8,640 nt of DNA from Deltaproteobacteria bacterium (GTDB lineage: Bacteria; Desulfobacterota; DSM-4660; Desulfatiglandales; HGW-15). A program made the position numbers and the translations under genes. Positions 6,061 through 8,640 of the stretch are shown piece by piece (the first letter of the stretch is position 1; every line of letters begins with the position of its first letter). The stretch lies in NCBI GenBank assembly GCA_016926135.1, contig JAFGPH010000166.1, forward strand, positions 1 through 8,640. The letters run 5' to 3'. The notes beneath the pieces were generated by a model that worked only from the letters and a program-made list of their open reading frames with translations, ran no database searches and was not told where the DNA came from.

Positions 6061-6086
6061 TGACAGGGCCAAGCAAATCCCTTCAA

Positions 6087-6105
6087 CCCCCTTTTCCAAA
6101 GGGGG
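6087..6105. repeat. C5T3/A3G5 palindromic element, probably dispersed
   Basis: CCCCCTTT (6087-6094), a 3-base loop and AAAGGGGG (6098-6105) form a perfect 8-bp stem. Short palindromes of this form recur in intergenic regions of many deltaproteobacterial genomes, so this is more likely a REP-like dispersed repeat than a gene-specific signal. Only one copy lies in the window. Confidence 0.5.
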
Positions 6106-6110
6106 CACGT

Positions 6111-6123
6111 GGGAGTTTCTCCC
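6111..6123 (+). repeat. Short perfect hairpin before the PiT gene
   Basis: GGGAG (6111-6115) and CTCCC (6119-6123) enclose a TTT loop, 67 bases before the PiT start and 5 bases after the C5T3/A3G5 palindrome. It may form part of the same repeat unit. No T tract follows. Confidence 0.3.
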
Positions 6124-6190
6124 GATCAAAACTTACGTGAATTGCATTGGCATGAGCTGCTGATATTCCTCCTATTTGCCGGATGATGGG

Positions 6191-7459
6191 ATGAGCCTGC
6201 TTTTTTCCGGACTCGATACGCTGATCCTGGCCTTTGCGACCCTTGTAGGGTTCTATATGGCGACCAACATCGGGGCCAATGACCTGGCCAACGCCATGGG
6301 CACCTCTGTGGGCTCCGGGGCGTTGACGTTGAAGGGTGCGGTTGTGGCCTCCGTGATCTTCAACCTGGCAGGCGCGATCCTGGCGGGCGGGCACGTCACG
6401 AACACGATCCGCAAGGGCATGATCGATCCATCGCTCCTTGCTGGGTCGCCGGAAAAGCTCCTGCTGGGCATGTTTGCGGCCCTGCTGGCGGCCGCCGTAT
6501 GGGTCCACGTGGCAACGCACCTGGGTCTGCCCGTGTCCACCACCCACTCGATTGTGGGTGCTGTCGTGGGATTCGGTGTGCTCGCGGTGGGCTTTGACGC
6601 CGTCTCCTGGAAAAAGGTGATCATCGTCGTGCTGAGCTGGATCACCTCTCCCCTTGCCGGGGGCGTGGTGAGCGGGGCAATCTACTACTTAATCCAGAAG
6701 AAAATTCTCGATTCGAGATCGCCTTACCAGAGTGCCAAGCTTTCCGCCCCATGGCTGCTTTCCCTGGTCTGGCTGGTGATTCTGCTCTCCGTTCTTTCCG
6801 GAGGGGTCAAGGGCCTGAGGCTTGGATGGACCTTTGGAACGGCCCTGCTTATCGCCATCCCCGCCGCCGCGGCAGCGGGGTTCGGGGCGAGGGCCGTTCT
6901 TTCCCGGCTCGGCGGCGAGGGATGCCGTTGGATCTACGGTGACGAGCAGGGCCGGGTGGAGTGCATTTTCGGCTATCTTCAGGTCATGACCGCCTGCTAC
7001 GTAGCCTTTGCCCACGGCTCCAACGATGTGGCCAATGCCGTGGGCCCCATGGCGGCCATCTACTCGGTGGTGCAGACAAAAACCGTGGCGACGGAGGTGG
7101 AAGTCCCCCTGTGGATGCTTGGCCTCGGGGGGGCGGCTATCGGCGGGGGCCTTCTTGCGTTCGGTTCAAGGGTCATGCAGACCATCGGCAAAAACATCAC
7201 CGAGATCACACGGGTGAGGGGCTTCTGTGCGGAATTCGGCGCCGCGACGACCATTCTGGTTTGTTCCCGCATCGGGCTGCCCGTATCGACGACCCACGTC
7301 CTGGTTGGTTCGGTGATAGGAATAGGCTTCATGAGGGGTATGGGCTTTCTGGATCTCAGGGTCATCCGGAATATCGCCTCGTCGTGGCTGGTCACCCTGC
7401 CCTTCACGGTCGTGCTTTCCATGATCCTCTATGGTTTGTTTGTGTCCCTCTTAACATGA
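6191..7459 (+). CDS. PiT-family inorganic phosphate transporter
   Basis: A 422-residue, strongly hydrophobic inner-membrane protein with the internal duplication of the PiT family (PF01384), which imports phosphate, usually as metal phosphate with protons or sodium. Repeat one has GANDLANAMG (28-37) and PVSTTHSIVGA (114-124). Repeat two has GSNDVANAVGP (276-286) and PVSTTHVLVGS (364-374). A cytoplasmic-looking loop (about 168-187 and 238-256) separates the halves. Some family members carry sulfate, but the DUF47 neighbour favours phosphate. A TTG start at 6176 would add five residues but has no Shine-Dalgarno; the ATG at 6191 has only a weak GGAT 6 bases upstream, so the start is uncertain by a few codons. 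It ends 14 bases before the DUF47 start, so the two genes are surely co-transcribed. Confidence 0.92.
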   Translation: MSLLFSGLDTLILAFATLVGFYMATNIGANDLANAMGTSVGSGALTLKGAVVASVIFNLAGAILAGGHVTNTIRKGMIDPSLLAGSPEKLLLGMFAALLAAAVWVHVATHLGLPVSTTHSIVGAVVGFGVLAVGFDAVSWKKVIIVVLSWITSPLAGGVVSGAIYYLIQKKILDSRSPYQSAKLSAPWLLSLVWLVILLSVLSGGVKGLRLGWTFGTALLIAIPAAAAAGFGARAVLSRLGGEGCRWIYGDEQGRVECIFGYLQVMTACYVAFAHGSNDVANAVGPMAAIYSVVQTKTVATEVEVPLWMLGLGGAAIGGGLLAFGSRVMQTIGKNITEITRVRGFCAEFGAATTILVCSRIGLPVSTTHVLVGSVIGIGFMRGMGFLDLRVIRNIASSWLVTLPFTVVLSMILYGLFVSLLT

Positions 7460-7473
7460 AGGGAGAGGTTCCT

Positions 7474-8139
7474 ATGCGCAGCACATTCATGTATCTCTTC
7501 TACAAGTCCCCGTTTGAAAACCTGAAGAGGCACGCGGAAAAGGCCCACGAGTGCGCGAGGATGTTTGAGAAGGCCATGGCCTGCCATTTGGACAACCGGT
7601 GCGAGGAGTTCGACGACCTGACCGATCAGGTGGCGAGACTGGAGTCCGAGGCGGACGCCATCAAGCGCAACATCCGGGGACACATGCCGAGGTCCATCTT
7701 CATGCCTGTGGACAAGTTCCAGTTCCACTTCTATCTCCGGGAGCAGGACTCGGTCCTGGACAGGGTGGAAGAGGCCCTCTACTGGCTCTCCTACCGGCCC
7801 GAGGTCATCGAACCGGACGTGGCGGAGGACCTGATGTACCTGGTTCAGTCCGTGATCCCCGCCATCGAAAAGCTCTCCCCCATGGTGGATCTGGCCACCC
7901 ACTACTTCAAGACCGGGTACGAGGAGACGCGAAAGAAGATCAAGTCCGTCGTTGTGGACATCCGACAGCACGAACACGAGGCCGACCACATCGAGCGGGA
8001 ACTGAAGCACAAGATCTTCGCAAAGATCGCCGACCCTATCCGTGTCTACCACCTGATCCAGCTGGTGGAGGTCATCGGCTCCATTGCGGACAAGGCCCAA
8101 AATGCGGCTGACCTGATGCGGGCCATGATTGCCAAGTAG
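7474..8139 (+). CDS. DUF47/PhoU-like protein, PiT accessory
   Basis: A 221-residue, all-helical cytoplasmic protein of the DUF47 (PF01865, PhoU-related) family, which is repeatedly encoded next to PiT transporters and thought to regulate them. Acidic, PhoU-like metal-binding clusters are visible: ESEADAIKRNIR (57-68), LREQDSVLDRVEEA (88-101), HEHEADHIERE (166-176) and EVIGSIADKAQNAAD (199-213). The start at 7474 has AGGGAG (7460-7465) 8 bases upstream. An in-frame ATG at 7456 overlaps the PiT stop as ATGA and would add MKGEVP; the later start has the better ribosome binding site. The frame is open much further upstream, but that part merely shadows the PiT gene. Length is normal for the family. 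Here DUF47 follows the transporter gene; in many genomes it precedes it. Confidence 0.92.
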   Translation: MRSTFMYLFYKSPFENLKRHAEKAHECARMFEKAMACHLDNRCEEFDDLTDQVARLESEADAIKRNIRGHMPRSIFMPVDKFQFHFYLREQDSVLDRVEEALYWLSYRPEVIEPDVAEDLMYLVQSVIPAIEKLSPMVDLATHYFKTGYEETRKKIKSVVVDIRQHEHEADHIERELKHKIFAKIADPIRVYHLIQLVEVIGSIADKAQNAADLMRAMIAK

Positions 8140-8170
8140 AAGAAACCCTATCTCATGGAGAAGATTGGCG

Positions 8171-8198
8171 CAGCCGTCCGGAGGGCACTGGACGGCTG
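8171..8198. terminator. Hairpin between convergent genes, possible bidirectional terminator
   Basis: CAGCCGTCC (8171-8179) and GGACGGCTG (8190-8198) form a perfect 9-bp stem with a 10-base loop. It lies 32 bases after the DUF47 stop and directly beyond the CBS-protein stop on the other strand. No T tract follows on either strand, so it would be a weak intrinsic terminator or a 3'-end stabilising structure. Position and stem strength favour a transcript-end role for both genes. Confidence 0.55.
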
Positions 8199-8199
8199 A

Positions 8200-8640
8200 T
8201 CACGGAGCACCGACGGTCTGGCCCTGCACGAGGGTTTTCAGGACGTCTTCTTTTCCCACCACGCCCACCAGCTTTCCCTTCTCGTCCTCCACGGGCAACG
8301 TGTGGAACTTCCTGTCCACCATGAGAGCCGCCACCTCTTCGATGGTCGTTTGAGGACGGATCCTTGCCGGATCCGGTGTCATGGCATCCGCGACACGGGT
8401 GGCTGCGATCTTCTGAAACGCCTTTTCCATGTGTTTCGCGGAAGTCAGTGGAATGAGCCCGTCCAGCAAGGTAAAGACGGAGGGAACGGGCATTCTCTTC
8501 TGCTGGACAATGAGATCGGTTCGGCAGAGAATTCCCACAATCTTTCCTGACTCACCCACCACGGGGAGGCCGTTGAAGCCCTTCTCAAGAAGCAGCTTGG
8601 CGGCATGGGCGATCTTCGTATCCGGCGACACGGAGACCAC
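8200..8640 (-). CDS. CBS-domain pair protein, partial at N-terminus
   Basis: The visible 146 residues form two CBS motifs, a module that usually binds adenine nucleotides and senses energy state. CBS1 covers about residues 1-45 (VSVSPDTKIAHAAKLLLEKG, then GLPVVGESGKIVGILCRTDL). CBS2 covers about 80-140 (VADAMTPDPARIRPQTTIEE, then HTLPVEDEKGKLVGVVGKEDVLKTL). The linker carries a short helical stretch. The first codon in the window is an internal GTG rather than a real start: CBS proteins normally begin about ten residues earlier with a 'DIMT' type segment, so the 5' end lies beyond 8640. There is no attached catalytic or membrane domain. It converges on the DUF47 gene, and any functional link to phosphate uptake is unproven. 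Confidence 0.85.
   Translation of the reverse strand: MVSVSPDTKIAHAAKLLLEKGFNGLPVVGESGKIVGILCRTDLIVQQKRMPVPSVFTLLDGLIPLTSAKHMEKAFQKIAATRVADAMTPDPARIRPQTTIEEVAALMVDRKFHTLPVEDEKGKLVGVVGKEDVLKTLVQGQTVGAP

Larger units (their letters stand above)
5788..6190. other. Gap between chemoreceptor and PiT genes
   Basis: This 403-base stretch has no convincing gene. It holds a 12-bp perfect palindrome CCGGCATGCCGG (5847-5858), two crossing pairs of 8-base inverted repeats (5958-6060), a CTGTTC direct repeat (6036-6056), an 8-bp-stem palindrome (6087-6105) and a GGGAG/CTCCC hairpin (6111-6123). A 67-codon plus-strand frame (5768-5971) starts inside the chemoreceptor gene without a Shine-Dalgarno and is probably spurious. 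No strong promoter was recognised, so how the PiT gene is transcribed is unclear. Confidence 0.6.

Noticed and set aside
6961..7473. Long upstream extension of the DUF47 frame
   Set aside because: It overlaps the PiT gene out of frame. The DUF47 domain begins only after 7474, where a ribosome binding site is present.
7429..8100. 223-codon open frame on the minus strand
   Set aside because: It is a mirror of the DUF47 gene with low-complexity Val/Leu/Asp composition.

Overview
This is a GC-rich bacterial chromosomal window. The histidine kinase style, a textbook sigma-54 promoter, a short-HAMP chemoreceptor and a dispersed C5T3/A3G5 palindrome suggest a Desulfobacterota (deltaproteobacterial) host. 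That assignment is an impression from gene style; there is no rRNA or other marker to confirm it. No tRNA, rRNA, CRISPR array or transposase was seen.

Layout. Positions 1-295 are non-coding and hairpin-rich, ending in a 28-bp near-perfect palindrome that sits directly on the start of an AAA ATPase/DUF4143 gene (296-1564, +). Convergent to it, with only 12 bp between stop codons, is a soluble sensor histidine kinase (1577-2485, -). A small ORF (2433-2633, -) overlaps the kinase start and looks like the first third of a receiver-type fold. The gap 2634-3058 is a dense regulatory region. It holds four heptamers at exact 11-bp spacing (2709-2748), an 18-bp inverted repeat (2786-2803), a consensus-matching -24/-12 sigma-54 promoter (2889-2904), and a leader of about 145 nt with a hairpin. 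It drives an orphan PstS-like phosphate-family binding protein (3059-3877, +) followed by a chemoreceptor (3946-5787, +). After a 403-base gap with several inverted repeats come a PiT-family phosphate transporter (6191-7459, +) and a DUF47/PhoU-like protein (7474-8139, +). A CBS-domain protein (8200-8640, -, 5' end outside the window) converges on them; a 9-bp-stem hairpin lies between the two stop codons.

How the genes may work together. A solitary PstS-like protein with no pstCAB genes beside a chemoreceptor whose periplasmic part has the size and features of a helical bimodular (HBM) domain recalls the indirect phosphate sensing described for Pseudomonas CtpL with PstS. The downstream PiT and DUF47 genes are a classical low-affinity phosphate uptake pair. 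Together they suggest a phosphate (or related oxyanion) sensing, taxis and uptake locus, with the first two genes under sigma-54 control. The main caution is that the binding protein has proline where PstS proteins normally have the phosphate-contacting aspartate, so the true ligand is open.
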